This document shows positions 50,154 through 59,306 of a stretch of DNA of 64,000 nucleotides, in pieces. A program made the translations under genes and the position numbers. The notes under the pieces were generated by a model. The model was given only the letters and a program-made list of their open reading frames with translations. It was not told the DNA's origin and did no database searches. The stretch covers positions 310,001 to 374,000 of the forward strand of contig NZ_JASHKA010000004.1 in the NCBI RefSeq assembly GCF_030732845.1, in the 5' to 3' direction. How positions within the stretch are numbered: position 1 is the first letter of the stretch; the number at the start of each line of letters is the position of its first letter. The stretch comes from Roseibium sp. MMSF_3544 (GTDB lineage: Bacteria > Pseudomonadota > Alphaproteobacteria > Rhizobiales > Stappiaceae).

Positions 50154-51413
50154 ATGGCAGAACTCGACTGGCACGCGGACCGGAGTGACCTTGACGGTCT
50201 GGCGCAACTGGACCGCTCACCGGACGACGACGGCATCGACCATGTTGCGGTTCGTGCCTATCGGCAATCGCGCGTACGCCAGAAAATGGAGGAATACGGT
50301 GTCGACGCGGTCATCCTTTCGGATCCGGTCAACATCCGCTATGCCACCGGCACGCGGAACATGCAGGTTTTTTCCATGCGCAACGCACCGTCGCGCTATC
50401 TGCTCCTGACACAGGACCGTTCGATCCTTTTCGAATTCACCGGATGCCTGCACTTGGCCGACGGCTTTGAAACCGTCGATGAAGTTCGGCCTGCGAAGAC
50501 CGCGAGCTTCGTTGCAGCGGGCCCGATGATCGCCGAACGCGAACGTCTCTGGGGCGCGGAAATGGCCGACCTGATCCACGAACTGACGGGCAACAAGCAC
50601 GCGACCGTCGGCTTGGAACGGCTGAACGCAGGTTCAAAATTTGCTCTCAAGGACGCCGGTCTCAAGATTGTCGATGCCCAGCAACCGGTTGAAATGGCGC
50701 GCGCGATCAAGTCGCCGGAGGAAATGAAATGCGTGATCGCTTCCCTGCGTGCCACCGAGATCGGGGTCGGCAAGTTGCGCGAGGCAATCCGGCCTGGACT
50801 GACCGAAGCTGAACTTTGGTCCGTGCTGCACAAGTCCGTCATCGAGCAAAATGGCGACTATGTCGAAACACGTTTGCTCAATGCAGGTGAGCGGACAAAT
50901 CCCTGGTTTCAAGAAACCTCAGCAAGCGTTATTGGCGCAAACGATCTGATCGCGCTCGATACGGATGTCGTCGGCTGTCACGGCTATTATGCGGATTTCT
51001 CACGCACCTTTCATGCCGGCCCGGATCAGCCCAGTGCAGCTCAAAGGGAGCTTTACAAGGTCGCCTACGAACAGGTGCACCACAATATGGATATCCTCTT
51101 TCCGGGCATGACCTTTCGCGAATATGCCGACAAGGCGTGGGACATTCCGGAAAAATTCTACGCCAACCGGTACTATCTCTCTGCACACGGTGTCGGCATG
51201 ACGGGTGAGTATCCCTACCTCTATCACCACGGCGACTTCCCGGACGCCGGCTATGACGGTGTCCTGGAGCCCGGCATGACCCTCTGCGTGGAGAGTTTTA
51301 TCGGCGCGGACGGCGGCCGCGAGGGGGTGAAGCTTGAGCAGCAGGTCTTGATCACCGCAAACGGGATCGAGCTCTTATCCAAATTCCCGTTTGAGGATGA
51401 ATTGCTGGCTTAG
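50154..51413 (+). CDS. DddP-like M24-family metalloenzyme (creatinase fold)
   Basis: A 419-residue protein of the M24 peptidase/creatinase fold. All six metal ligands expected for the family are present: D269, D271, D281, H345, E380 and E395. Their spacing matches the ligands of the DMSP lyase DddP (295, 297, 307, 371, 406, 421 in the Ruegeria enzyme, from memory) with a constant offset of 26. However, the position of the proposed DddP base (Asp377, here residue 351) is Gly. It may be a DddP relative that does not cleave DMSP, or one with a shifted base. A creatinase or Xaa-Pro-type activity is the alternative. It faces a LysR regulator and converges on the methanethiol-oxidase pair. Confidence 0.8.
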   Translation: MAELDWHADRSDLDGLAQLDRSPDDDGIDHVAVRAYRQSRVRQKMEEYGVDAVILSDPVNIRYATGTRNMQVFSMRNAPSRYLLLTQDRSILFEFTGCLHLADGFETVDEVRPAKTASFVAAGPMIAERERLWGAEMADLIHELTGNKHATVGLERLNAGSKFALKDAGLKIVDAQQPVEMARAIKSPEEMKCVIASLRATEIGVGKLREAIRPGLTEAELWSVLHKSVIEQNGDYVETRLLNAGERTNPWFQETSASVIGANDLIALDTDVVGCHGYYADFSRTFHAGPDQPSAAQRELYKVAYEQVHHNMDILFPGMTFREYADKAWDIPEKFYANRYYLSAHGVGMTGEYPYLYHHGDFPDAGYDGVLEPGMTLCVESFIGADGGREGVKLEQQVLITANGIELLSKFPFEDELLA

Positions 51414-52078
51414 ACAATGTCACTCCCATGCGAAAAAAACAGGGCGAACGCACCAACCAGGATCAGGCTCACCGCCCAAACCCTGTCCAGATTGAACCAG
51501 GCCTTTTGCAAAAACGACAAACCGAGCCAGGAATAGACACCAAAGGCCAGCAACCCGCCGGCTACCGCCATGGCAAGCGTATGAACTGCTGCGACCAATA
51601 ACGCCATGCGGATGTCGGCCGCCATGAGCGTGCCCGCTGCCAAATGACCCGGATCGCTCTGGATCGAGCAAATGCCGAGGTAGATTGGAACAAGCATCAA
51701 GCCGGCACCGTGGGCGATCGCGACCAGAAAAGACCAGATCCCGAGTTTGGCCGGAGAGATCCGTGCCAGGAACCTGGGGTGCCGGTTGGTAACAAGCAGA
51801 TAGATCCCAAGCCCTATAACCAGGAGTGCTGCAAATATGCGGATCTCCCGCTCCAGGCTGACCAGAGCAATCATCGCTGAAAAGGGCAACAGGATCGCAA
51901 GCATGGCCAGCATGTGTCCGGCCGCCAGCGACAGCAATGCGCGCGGCAAAGCCTGCGTGCGCTGCTCCATCAGCGCAGCAGACACGGCAAGCGGCCAACC
52001 CATGCCGGGATTGAGGCCGTGATAGAGACCGGACCCGATGACGGCCAGCCAAAGGGCCGTCACGCTCGCGCTGTCCAA
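51410..52078 (-). CDS. integral membrane protein downstream of mtoX-like gene
   Basis: A 222-residue, very hydrophobic protein with six or seven membrane segments. The opening GLYHGLNPGMGWPLAVSAA and the internal AIAHGAGLMLVPIYLG each carry a His-Gly pair within a membrane helix, reminiscent of metal or small-molecule permeases. I cannot name a family with confidence. The start is probably the TTG at 52078, three bases after the preceding stop; a GTG at 52063 is the alternative. Tight coupling to the methanethiol oxidase gene suggests a role in metal supply or product handling. The end overlaps the M24 gene by four bases. Confidence 0.6.
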   Translation of the reverse strand: MDSASVTALWLAVIGSGLYHGLNPGMGWPLAVSAALMEQRTQALPRALLSLAAGHMLAMLAILLPFSAMIALVSLEREIRIFAALLVIGLGIYLLVTNRHPRFLARISPAKLGIWSFLVAIAHGAGLMLVPIYLGICSIQSDPGHLAAGTLMAADIRMALLVAAVHTLAMAVAGGLLAFGVYSWLGLSFLQKAWFNLDRVWAVSLILVGAFALFFSHGSDIV

Positions 52079-52081
52079 GAT

Positions 52082-53482
52082 CTAGACCGAGGGATAGCAG
52101 AAACTGTCTGTCGAGCAGTCACCGCCTTCGAGCCTGATCTGATGGGAGCGGTAGCCATCTGGAAACTCGACCCAGAAATCCTTGTCCAGCTCCAGGCCAC
52201 CACCAGCCCCTGCCCTTGCCATAACCATGGCGGCACCTCTTTCTCCCGGATAGAACTGATCGTCCCAGGTCGAATAGAGTGAATTGGTCCAGTAGACCCG
52301 CTGCCCGTCACGGCTGATCTCGACCATTTGCGGTCCGTAGCCGAAGTCCTGGCCATTGGGGTGCTTGGTCTTCTTGACGATGCCACCGATTTCAACCTTG
52401 CCGGCAAGCTTCGGGTTCATGGGGTCGGAGACATCGTACTGATGCATTTCGCCCGTGCCCCAGCAAGCGACATAAAGAAACTTGTCATCGAGGCTAAGAT
52501 CGATGTCGGTGACCAGTGGAGGCACGGCCGAAAACCCCTTCAGAAGTTCCGGCAGGTCATCCGGATCAGCGGGCTGCGGATCGATGGTGACCGTTTTCTT
52601 GGCTTCAAACGTCCCGTCATCGTTACGCCACCACGTGAAAATCGCCCCTTGAAGATTGGTCGTATCCACGACGACCCCGCAGAAACCATATTGTTTCGCT
52701 GGATCGTGCGCGGGTCGAACCTCAAGCGCCATCTGATGGTTTTCGCCAAGATCGATGGTTTGAGTGTTCTTGCGTGCACGCAAGTCCCAGAAATGCAGAC
52801 TGTGGCCATATTTGTTGGACAAGAGATCTTCGGGAACAAGCCCGTTTTCGAACTGCGGCGGCAGCGCCCATTCAGACGAGACCATGTAGTCGCGCGGCAG
52901 GTTCCACCAGAAATCGTAGTGTTTGTCCTGTATACCCCTGTCCATCTCGTAGCGGCCGAGAATTTCGAAGGTCTCGCAATCCATGATGAAAATGCCGGGA
53001 GGCCCGTCAGTGCCGTCTTCCCCTCCCCCTCCAAGGGTCGAGACGTAAATTCCTTCCGGTCCGCAGTGGATCGTGTGCGGGCGTGAGTAGCCGGTCTTGG
53101 CGAACACCTCTTCCGGTTCGATGATCTTGTGGATCTTCGCCTGCAGGGGTTCCTTGACGTCGACAACGTATATGCGCGAAGACCGGATGCCGGGAATGAT
53201 CAGATAACGGCGTTCCAGAAAAGCGTGCCCGCTCAAGGGTGACAGCGCAGAGGAGCAGGCGTTCCAACCGAAATGATGGAACTCATCGCCCTTGTTCGGC
53301 ATCATGACCTTGTGCACGATCTTTCCGTAGTCGGCACTGTCGGGATCGACATTCACAACGGCAAGCCCGTCCGGCTGACTAAAGTCCGGACTTAGCATCA
53401 AGGTGAAGGCCAGCTTCTCAACCGGCGCTTCCATTGCCATTTGCGCCGTTGGATAAAAACTCGGATCTGGTCTTAAGTTCAT
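52082..53482 (-). CDS. mtoX: SBP56 selenium-binding protein family, probable methanethiol oxidase
   Basis: A 466-residue protein of the SBP56 family. Conserved blocks include DEFHHFGWNACSSA, KTGYSRPHTIHCGPEGIYVSTLG, DFWWNLPRDYMVSSEWALPPQFENG, GHSLHFWDLRARK and a terminal GGDCSTDSFCYPS. Bacterial members (MtoX) oxidise methanethiol to formaldehyde, sulfide and peroxide; a copper cofactor is known for them. GGGAGG lies five bases before the ATG at 53482, which I prefer to the one at 53506. No clear signal peptide is visible. It probably forms an operon with the following membrane protein and points toward a DddP-like gene, consistent with methylated-sulfur turnover. Confidence 0.85.
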   Translation of the reverse strand: MNLRPDPSFYPTAQMAMEAPVEKLAFTLMLSPDFSQPDGLAVVNVDPDSADYGKIVHKVMMPNKGDEFHHFGWNACSSALSPLSGHAFLERRYLIIPGIRSSRIYVVDVKEPLQAKIHKIIEPEEVFAKTGYSRPHTIHCGPEGIYVSTLGGGGEDGTDGPPGIFIMDCETFEILGRYEMDRGIQDKHYDFWWNLPRDYMVSSEWALPPQFENGLVPEDLLSNKYGHSLHFWDLRARKNTQTIDLGENHQMALEVRPAHDPAKQYGFCGVVVDTTNLQGAIFTWWRNDDGTFEAKKTVTIDPQPADPDDLPELLKGFSAVPPLVTDIDLSLDDKFLYVACWGTGEMHQYDVSDPMNPKLAGKVEIGGIVKKTKHPNGQDFGYGPQMVEISRDGQRVYWTNSLYSTWDDQFYPGERGAAMVMARAGAGGGLELDKDFWVEFPDGYRSHQIRLEGGDCSTDSFCYPSV

Positions 53483-53901
53483 GTCGTCCTCCCTGAATTG
53501 CGACATTTACCAAGACGGGACACTTGCCTTTTTTGTTTTTTCGTTCCCGCGAATTCCTTTTCTTGCCAATGCCCCCCGCGTCCCAGCCTTTGAAAGAGCG
53601 GATCTTGCCGGGGTTCAAGCTGCTTTGGCGGTTAGAATGCCCGACCAACAGGGACTGGTCGAGAGCAAAAAAAACTACAAACTTTGCCCGAGAGCCAAAA
53701 AACATCCAAGAAAACGGCTCTTCTCAGATTCTGATACTTCAAATCGGATCGTGAGGACAAAAAAATATCCAGGGCGTCAGCATGCCCTAGGAAAACATCA
53801 CGGAACGTCCTATTTAATCGTAACATTGCGATGAGTTCGGTCATACGCACCGGTTCGCTCGTCGCCCGCTGCAATCCAATCCGCACCGGAGAGCTTTCCT
53901 G
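53483..53901. other. divergent intergenic region between mtoX-like and YghU-like genes
   Basis: A 419-bp AT-richer region with several A/T tracts (for example around 53527-53550 and 53667-53680). It must carry the promoters of the two divergent genes. I see no convincing -35/-10 pair, palindrome or small gene. Confidence 0.4.
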
Positions 53902-54774
53902 ATGAGCGAGACCTTGACCTACACCCCACCGAATGTCTGGACCTGGGAGCAGCCGAATGGCGGCGAGTTTGCCAGCATCAACCGGCCGGTGTCCGGCGCG
54001 ACGCACGAAAAAGATCTGCCGGTCGGTGATCATCCGCTGCAGCTCTATTCCCTTGCGACCCCGAACGGCGTCAAGGTGACGATCATGCTGGAGGAGCTCC
54101 TTGCCCTCGGGCACAAGGAAGCCGAATACAATGCCTGGCTGGTTCGCATTAATGAGGGCGACCAGTTCTCGAGCGGTTTTGTCGGAGCCAACCCCAACTC
54201 CAAGATCCCGGCGCTTGTCGACCACAGCACAGAGCCCACCACCAGGGTGTTCGAATCCGGTTCGATCCTTCTTTATCTCGCCGAAAAATTCGACGCCTTC
54301 CTGCCGAAGGACCCGGCCGCACGGACCGAAACGCTGAACTGGCTGTTCTGGCAAATGGGCTCAGCACCCTATCTCGGCGGCGGTTTCGGCCATTTCTACA
54401 AGTATGCGCCGGAAAAGTTCAAATACCCGATCGACCGCTTCACCATGGAAACCAAACGGCAGTTGGATGTGCTTGAAAAAGCACTGGCTGAACGCCCGTA
54501 TATTGCCGGAGACGAGTACACGATCGCCGACATGGCAATCTTCCCCTGGTATGGCGGTGTTGTTCTGGGACGTCTTTACGACGCCGCGGAGTTCCTGGCC
54601 GTCGACGACTACAAGAACGTCAAGGCCTGGGCCGAGAAGATCGATGCCCGCCCGGCGGTCGTACGCGGCCGCAAGGTCAACAAGGTCTGGGGCGAGGAAC
54701 ACGAACAGTTTCCGGAGCGCCATAGTGCAGACGACCTGGAGCCGAAGCCGGCGGTTGAATCAGCTGCGGAATAA
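53902..54774 (+). CDS. yghU: glutathione-dependent disulfide-bond oxidoreductase (YghU-like GST)
   Basis: A 290-residue Nu-class glutathione transferase. It has the extended N-terminus (TYTPPNVWTWEQPNGGEFASINRP), a thioredoxin-like domain (LQLYSLATPNGVKVTIMLEE, with NPNSKIPALVDHS and FESGSILLYLAEKF) and an all-helical C-terminal domain (YIAGDEYTIADMAIFPWYGG). E. coli YghU is a disulfide reductase that holds two glutathiones. GGAGAG lies upstream of the ATG. It is a monocistronic cytosolic enzyme, convergent with the cysteine hydrolase gene. Confidence 0.9.
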   Translation: MSETLTYTPPNVWTWEQPNGGEFASINRPVSGATHEKDLPVGDHPLQLYSLATPNGVKVTIMLEELLALGHKEAEYNAWLVRINEGDQFSSGFVGANPNSKIPALVDHSTEPTTRVFESGSILLYLAEKFDAFLPKDPAARTETLNWLFWQMGSAPYLGGGFGHFYKYAPEKFKYPIDRFTMETKRQLDVLEKALAERPYIAGDEYTIADMAIFPWYGGVVLGRLYDAAEFLAVDDYKNVKAWAEKIDARPAVVRGRKVNKVWGEEHEQFPERHSADDLEPKPAVESAAE

Positions 54775-54782
54775 TCCCGGCG

Positions 54783-54821
54783 GCACCCCGCACATGGGCT
54801 TTCCTGCCTGTGTGCGGGTGC
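54783..54821. terminator. possible bidirectional terminator
   Basis: GCACCCCGCACA and TGTGTGCGGGTGC form an imperfect stem of about 11 pairs with a bulge around a 14-base loop. It lies between two convergent genes. Confidence 0.4.
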
Positions 54822-54879
54822 TTGTCAAACAGGATATTGAGCTTCTGCGCCGGCAACGCTTTCCGGATTTTCCGGAAGA

Positions 54880-55518
54880 TCAGGCGTTCAAAGATGAGAG
54901 CCGCGCGGCCAGTTCTTCTGCGGTCATCAGGTCAGCGCACTTTTGTTCCATATCGAACAGATTGGCCTGATGAGGCGCGATTGCGCGGTCGCCAACGCAA
55001 TCCGAAACGACAATCGTTTTAAAGTTGTTGCTCATTGAATCAACCGCTGTTGCCCGCACACAGCCTGACGTCGTGCAACCCGTGACAATCAACGTATCGA
55101 TTTGCCTACCGACCAACCAGCCGAGCAAACCGGTTCCGAAAAACGCGGAAGGTTGTGTTTTGCGGACGATATAGTCGCCGGCCTCAGGCGTCAGCTCATC
55201 CACGATCTGGCTGGAGTCCGAATGCTCGGTCAATGTGGCCAGTTTTGGTGACTTGAGGCAAAAGACGCCCGTGTCCGAACCGTCTTCCGCATAAACCACA
55301 CGTGTATAGGCTATGGGCACCTTGGCACCACGCAGGTGTGGCAACAGGTTCGCCGTGTTTTCAATCGCTGCACCGATATTGCCGCCGCCAAACTGCTGCG
55401 GATCGGCAAAACCGTTTATGAAGTCGACAAGAACAGCTGCGGGTCTCTGTCCAAACCCACTTTTGCCGCCATATCCCTGACGCTTATAGATCTCCAGATC
55501 GTTCGACGCGCTGCTCAC
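54880..55518 (-). CDS. isochorismatase-family amidohydrolase (N-carbamoylsarcosine amidase-like)
   Basis: A 212-residue cysteine hydrolase. PAAVLVDFINGFADPQQFG holds the catalytic aspartate, VRKTQPSAFFGTGLLGWL the lysine, and VTGCTTSGCVRATAVDSM the nucleophilic cysteine with its cis-peptide partner. The length and the CTTSGCVR motif fit the N-carbamoylsarcosine/maleamate amidohydrolase group. Release of sarcosine would fit a demethylating dehydrogenase encoded 15 kb away, but this is only suggestive. The start is a GTG at 55518 with a weak GGTGG upstream. Confidence 0.8.
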   Translation of the reverse strand: MSSASNDLEIYKRQGYGGKSGFGQRPAAVLVDFINGFADPQQFGGGNIGAAIENTANLLPHLRGAKVPIAYTRVVYAEDGSDTGVFCLKSPKLATLTEHSDSSQIVDELTPEAGDYIVRKTQPSAFFGTGLLGWLVGRQIDTLIVTGCTTSGCVRATAVDSMSNNFKTIVVSDCVGDRAIAPHQANLFDMEQKCADLMTAEELAARLSSLNA

Positions 55519-56041
55519 GAAACCACCATCAACTCAGAGCCTGGCCTTTCGGCGCATGAGAAAAATATGCGGCCGTGACATCCGGAAAGCAACCACCGCG
55601 CGCCTGGACTTGAAATCCGACCGCGACAGTGTTTTTGAGGATCGAAGCACAGAGTGACGAAGCATTGTCCTGCGGCCACAGGTCGCTGCTTTTTTTGCAT
55701 ACGCGTACCCGGTGTTCAAATACGGCAAAATTGATGTTGCTCAGAATAAAATACTAGAGCAGCGCAAATTGTGAGTATTCCGGCTAAGCAATTGGCCTGA
55801 GCGAAAGACTCCGATGCTCTTCATTCGCGTTTTTGCAAACTTTCCGATTAACCGCGAGCGGCAGTTATGTGCGGATTTACCCTCCAGATCACCGTCAAAC
55901 ACGACTTGTCATAAGTAAAATTTTCGTCTCTATATGCGGGCAAGCATTCAAAGTCCGGGGCGGCGGCGGCGAATTCCTTTGTCTCTCCCTGCGGGCTCTC
56001 TTTCTTTAGGCCACGTCCTGGTCACCATCTTGGAGCGACAT
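55519..56041. other. upstream region of pntAB
   Basis: A 523-bp stretch between divergent genes. It contains a plausible promoter for pntAB at 55906-55935 and several AT-rich segments around 55690-55900. The small open frames inside show no family resemblance. Confidence 0.45.
55906..55935 (+). promoter_or_regulatory. candidate pntAB promoter
   Basis: TTGTCA (55906-55911; five of six to TTGACA) and CTATAT (55930-55935) are separated by 18 bp. This would give a leader of about 100 bases before the pntA ATG. Confidence 0.4.
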
Positions 56042-57625
56042 ATGTCAGAAGCCCTTAAGATAGGCACACCAAAGGAAACGTTCTCCGGAGAGAACAGGGT
56101 CGCCATGACCCCGGAATCTGCAAAACAACTGCAAAAACTCGGATACAGCTGCCTCGTTCAAAGCGGCGCCGGCAAGGCTGCCGGATTTTCGGATGAGGAT
56201 TACAAGGCAGCTGGTGTCGAGATCGTCAAAACCGCGCCCAGTCTCTGGAAGCAGTCCGATATCGTTGCGAAGGTCCGCCAACCCGACGAGAAGGAAATGG
56301 GCTACCTGACAGAAGGTAAAACCCTGATTTCGCTCTTCAATCCGGGCGGAAATGAAAAGGGCCTGGAAGAGGCCAAGGAAAAGGGCGCCAACGTCATCGC
56401 CATGGAAATGGTGCCGCGGATTTCCCGCGCCCAGAAGATGGACGCTCTGTCGTCCATGGCAAATATCGCCGGCTATCGTGCGGTGATCGAGGCGGGCAAC
56501 AATTTCGGGCGTTTCTTCACCGGACAGATCACGGCAGCCGGCAAGGTGCCGCCGGCCAAGGTTCTGGTGGTCGGTGCGGGCGTCGCCGGTCTGGCGGCCA
56601 TCGGAACGTCGACCTCCCTCGGCGCCATCACTTACGCCTTCGACGTGCGCCCCGAAGTTGCTGAACAGGTCGAGTCCATGGGCGCTGAATTCGTCTATCT
56701 CGACTTCGAAGAAGAGCAGACCGACGGCGCGGCTACGGGTGGCTATGCAAGTGTTTCGTCGCCGGAGTTCCGTGAAGCGCAGCTTGCAAAGTTCCGGGAG
56801 CTTGCTCCCGACATCGACATCGTGATCACGACCGCGCTTATTCCGAACCGTCCGGCGCCCAAGCTGTGGCTGGAAGACATGGTCAAGGCCATGAAACCGG
56901 GTTCGGTCATCGTCGACCTTGCGGCAGAACGCGGCGGCAACGTGGAAGGAACGGTCGCCGACAAGAAAGTTGTCACCGACAACGGCGTTACGATCATCGG
57001 CTACACGGACTTCCCTTCGCGTATGGCGGCGCAATCGTCAACGCTCTATGCGACAAACATCCGTCACATGATGACGGATCTGACGCCGGAAAAAGACGGT
57101 CATCTGGTCCATAATATGGAAGACGACGTCATTCGCGGTGCGACAGTTACCTATGATCACGAAATCACCTTCCCGCCGCCGCCTCCAAAGGTTCAAGCGA
57201 TCGCGGCGAAATCCAAGGAAAAACCGAAGGAGCTGACGCCGGAAGAAAAACGCGCGCAGGAAATCGAGGCCTTCAAAGCCCAGACCAAACAACAGGTGAC
57301 CCTGCTTACGGTCGGTGGTCTCCTGATGCTGCTGGTCGGTCTGGTCGCACCGGCAAGTTTCCTTCAGCACTTCATCGTCTTCGTGCTGGCCATTTTCGTT
57401 GGCTTCCAGGTGATCTGGAACGTCAGCCACTCGCTGCACACACCCCTGATGGCAATTACGAACGCGATTTCCTCAATCATCATCGTTGGTGCCCTGTTAC
57501 AGATCGGTTCGGGATCGTACCTGATCATCCTGCTCGCGGGCCTTTCCATCTTCATGGCCGGAATCAACATATTCGGCGGTTTCCTCGTCACACGGCGCAT
57601 GCTCGCCATGTTCCAGAAGTCCTAA
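56042..57625 (+). CDS. pntA: NAD(P) transhydrogenase subunit alpha
   Basis: A 527-residue subunit of the proton-translocating transhydrogenase, which couples NADH-to-NADPH hydride transfer to proton entry. The N-terminal NAD-binding domain (about residues 1-385) begins [19 protein letters not shown] and includes [20 protein letters not shown]. The C-terminal region (about 430-527) has four membrane helices. This is the fused E. coli-like alpha subunit, not the split alpha1/alpha2 form found in Rhodospirillum. GGAG precedes the ATG at 56042, and the longer open frame before it is not conserved. pntB follows 12 bp on. Confidence 0.93.
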   Translation: MSEALKIGTPKETFSGENRVAMTPESAKQLQKLGYSCLVQSGAGKAAGFSDEDYKAAGVEIVKTAPSLWKQSDIVAKVRQPDEKEMGYLTEGKTLISLFNPGGNEKGLEEAKEKGANVIAMEMVPRISRAQKMDALSSMANIAGYRAVIEAGNNFGRFFTGQITAAGKVPPAKVLVVGAGVAGLAAIGTSTSLGAITYAFDVRPEVAEQVESMGAEFVYLDFEEEQTDGAATGGYASVSSPEFREAQLAKFRELAPDIDIVITTALIPNRPAPKLWLEDMVKAMKPGSVIVDLAAERGGNVEGTVADKKVVTDNGVTIIGYTDFPSRMAAQSSTLYATNIRHMMTDLTPEKDGHLVHNMEDDVIRGATVTYDHEITFPPPPPKVQAIAAKSKEKPKELTPEEKRAQEIEAFKAQTKQQVTLLTVGGLLMLLVGLVAPASFLQHFIVFVLAIFVGFQVIWNVSHSLHTPLMAITNAISSIIIVGALLQIGSGSYLIILLAGLSIFMAGINIFGGFLVTRRMLAMFQKS

Positions 57626-57637
57626 GGAGGCCGACCC

Positions 57638-59071
57638 ATGGAATTCGGTTTTACCACTGCCGTCTATGTGGTTGCGGCGATCCTGTTCATCCTCTCGCTT
57701 GGCGGCTTGTCGGGTGAGGAAAGCGCGAAGCGTGCGGTCTATTACGGCATTGTCGGCATGGCGCTCGCCGTTGTAGCAACCCTGATCGGCCCGGGCTCAG
57801 GCCTTTGGCTCCTGTCCCTCATCCTCATCGCTGCAGGCGGTGTGATCGGTTACTTCGTTGCCCAGCGCGTCCAGATGACCGAAATGCCGCAGCTTGTGGC
57901 GGCCATGCACTCGCTGGTCGGTCTGGCTGCCGTCTTTGTCGGTTTCAATGCCTATATCGAACTCGGCCGCGTCCTGGCCATGGGTGAGGAGGAACGCAAG
58001 GCGCTGGAAGGTTTTGCCGCCATCCTTGCGAAGAAGACGAGCGCGGAACAGGTCATCCTGAAAGTCGAAGTCTTCCTCGGTGTGTTCATCGGTGCAGTCA
58101 CTTTCACAGGCTCTGTCGTCGCCTTCGGCAAGCTGGCCGGAAAGATCACGTCCAAGGCAGAAAAACTGCCCGGCGGACATGCGCTCAATGCCGGCGCTGC
58201 GATCCTGTCCTTTATCCTGCTGATCCTGTTCATGAGCGGTGCCGGCATCTGGACCCTCATCCTGATGACGTTGCTGGCCTTCTTCATCGGCTATCACCTG
58301 ATCATGGGCATTGGCGGCGCGGACATGCCGGTCGTCGTCTCGATGCTGAACAGTTATTCGGGTTGGGCGGCAGCGGCCATCGGTTTCTCGCTCGGCAACG
58401 ACCTCCTGATCGTTGTTGGCGCGCTCGTCGGCTCGTCCGGTGCGATCCTGTCCTACATCATGTGTAAGGCCATGAACCGCTCGTTTATCTCCGTCATTCT
58501 CGGCGGCTTCGGCAACACGGCCGGTCCGGCCATGGAAGTTGAAGGTGAACAGATCGCGATCGATGCGGACGGTGTTGCTGCTGCGCTCGATGATGCGGAC
58601 AATGTCATTATCGTTCCAGGATACGGCATGGCCGTTGCCCAGGCGCAGCAGTCGGTCAGCGAGTTGACCAAGCGGCTCAGAGCCAAGGGCAAGAATGTCC
58701 GCTTTGCGATCCACCCGGTCGCAGGACGCCTCCCCGGCCACATGAACGTTCTGCTCGCAGAAGCGAAAGTTCCCTACGACATCGTCCTGGAGATGGATGA
58801 GATCAACGAGGACTTCCCGGAGACCGACGTCGCAATCGTCATCGGCTCCAACGACATCGTCAATCCAGCGGCCCAGGAAGACCCGAACTCGCCGATCGCC
58901 GGCATGCCGGTCCTGGAAGTCTGGAAGGCGAAACAGGTGTTCGTGTCCAAACGCGGTCAGGGTACGGGCTACTCCGGCATCGAGAACCCGCTGTTCTACA
59001 AGGAGAACACGCGCATGTATTACGGCGATGCCAAGGCCAGCCTCGACAAGCTGCTCACCATGATTGAGTAG
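57638..59071 (+). CDS. pntB: NAD(P) transhydrogenase subunit beta
   Basis: A 477-residue subunit with about eight to nine membrane helices in the first 265 residues, followed by the NADP-binding domain. The latter has [60 protein letters not shown] and [24 protein letters not shown] precedes the ATG. It is the last gene of pntAB and is followed by a canonical terminator. Confidence 0.95.
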   Translation: MEFGFTTAVYVVAAILFILSLGGLSGEESAKRAVYYGIVGMALAVVATLIGPGSGLWLLSLILIAAGGVIGYFVAQRVQMTEMPQLVAAMHSLVGLAAVFVGFNAYIELGRVLAMGEEERKALEGFAAILAKKTSAEQVILKVEVFLGVFIGAVTFTGSVVAFGKLAGKITSKAEKLPGGHALNAGAAILSFILLILFMSGAGIWTLILMTLLAFFIGYHLIMGIGGADMPVVVSMLNSYSGWAAAAIGFSLGNDLLIVVGALVGSSGAILSYIMCKAMNRSFISVILGGFGNTAGPAMEVEGEQIAIDADGVAAALDDADNVIIVPGYGMAVAQAQQSVSELTKRLRAKGKNVRFAIHPVAGRLPGHMNVLLAEAKVPYDIVLEMDEINEDFPETDVAIVIGSNDIVNPAAQEDPNSPIAGMPVLEVWKAKQVFVSKRGQGTGYSGIENPLFYKENTRMYYGDAKASLDKLLTMIE

Positions 59072-59095
59072 AGTTTCAGACAGAGTGCTTTAAAA

Positions 59096-59125
59096 GCCGC
59101 CCGGGAATTTCCGGGCGGTTTTTTT
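59096..59125 (+). terminator. rho-independent terminator of pntAB
   Basis: CCGCCCGG and CCGGGCGG form an eight-base GC-rich stem with a six-base loop, followed by seven T residues, 25 bases after the pntB stop. Confidence 0.85.
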
Positions 59126-59238
59126 GTGCCTAATCCGAAAAAACGAAACGGCGCAATATTTTTTTTGAACCTTTTCCTGCCGCGTTGGCACCAAGAGGTA
59201 CCCGTATCAGCGGGAACACCAGCGCGCGACCTTTTACA

Positions 59239-59252
59239 GTTTCGATCGAAAC
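59239..59252. promoter_or_regulatory. 14-bp perfect palindrome upstream of the RTX gene
   Basis: GTTTCGATCGAAAC is a perfect palindrome 54 bases before the RTX gene ATG. It is followed at once by a second inverted repeat, CCGCCG-TTAC-CGGCGG (59253-59268). Either could be an operator or a leader hairpin of this gene. Confidence 0.45.
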
Positions 59253-59306
59253 CGCCGTTACCGGCGGGCGCAGATGGTGTGTGTTTCAACAGACAGGAGA
59301 TCTGCA

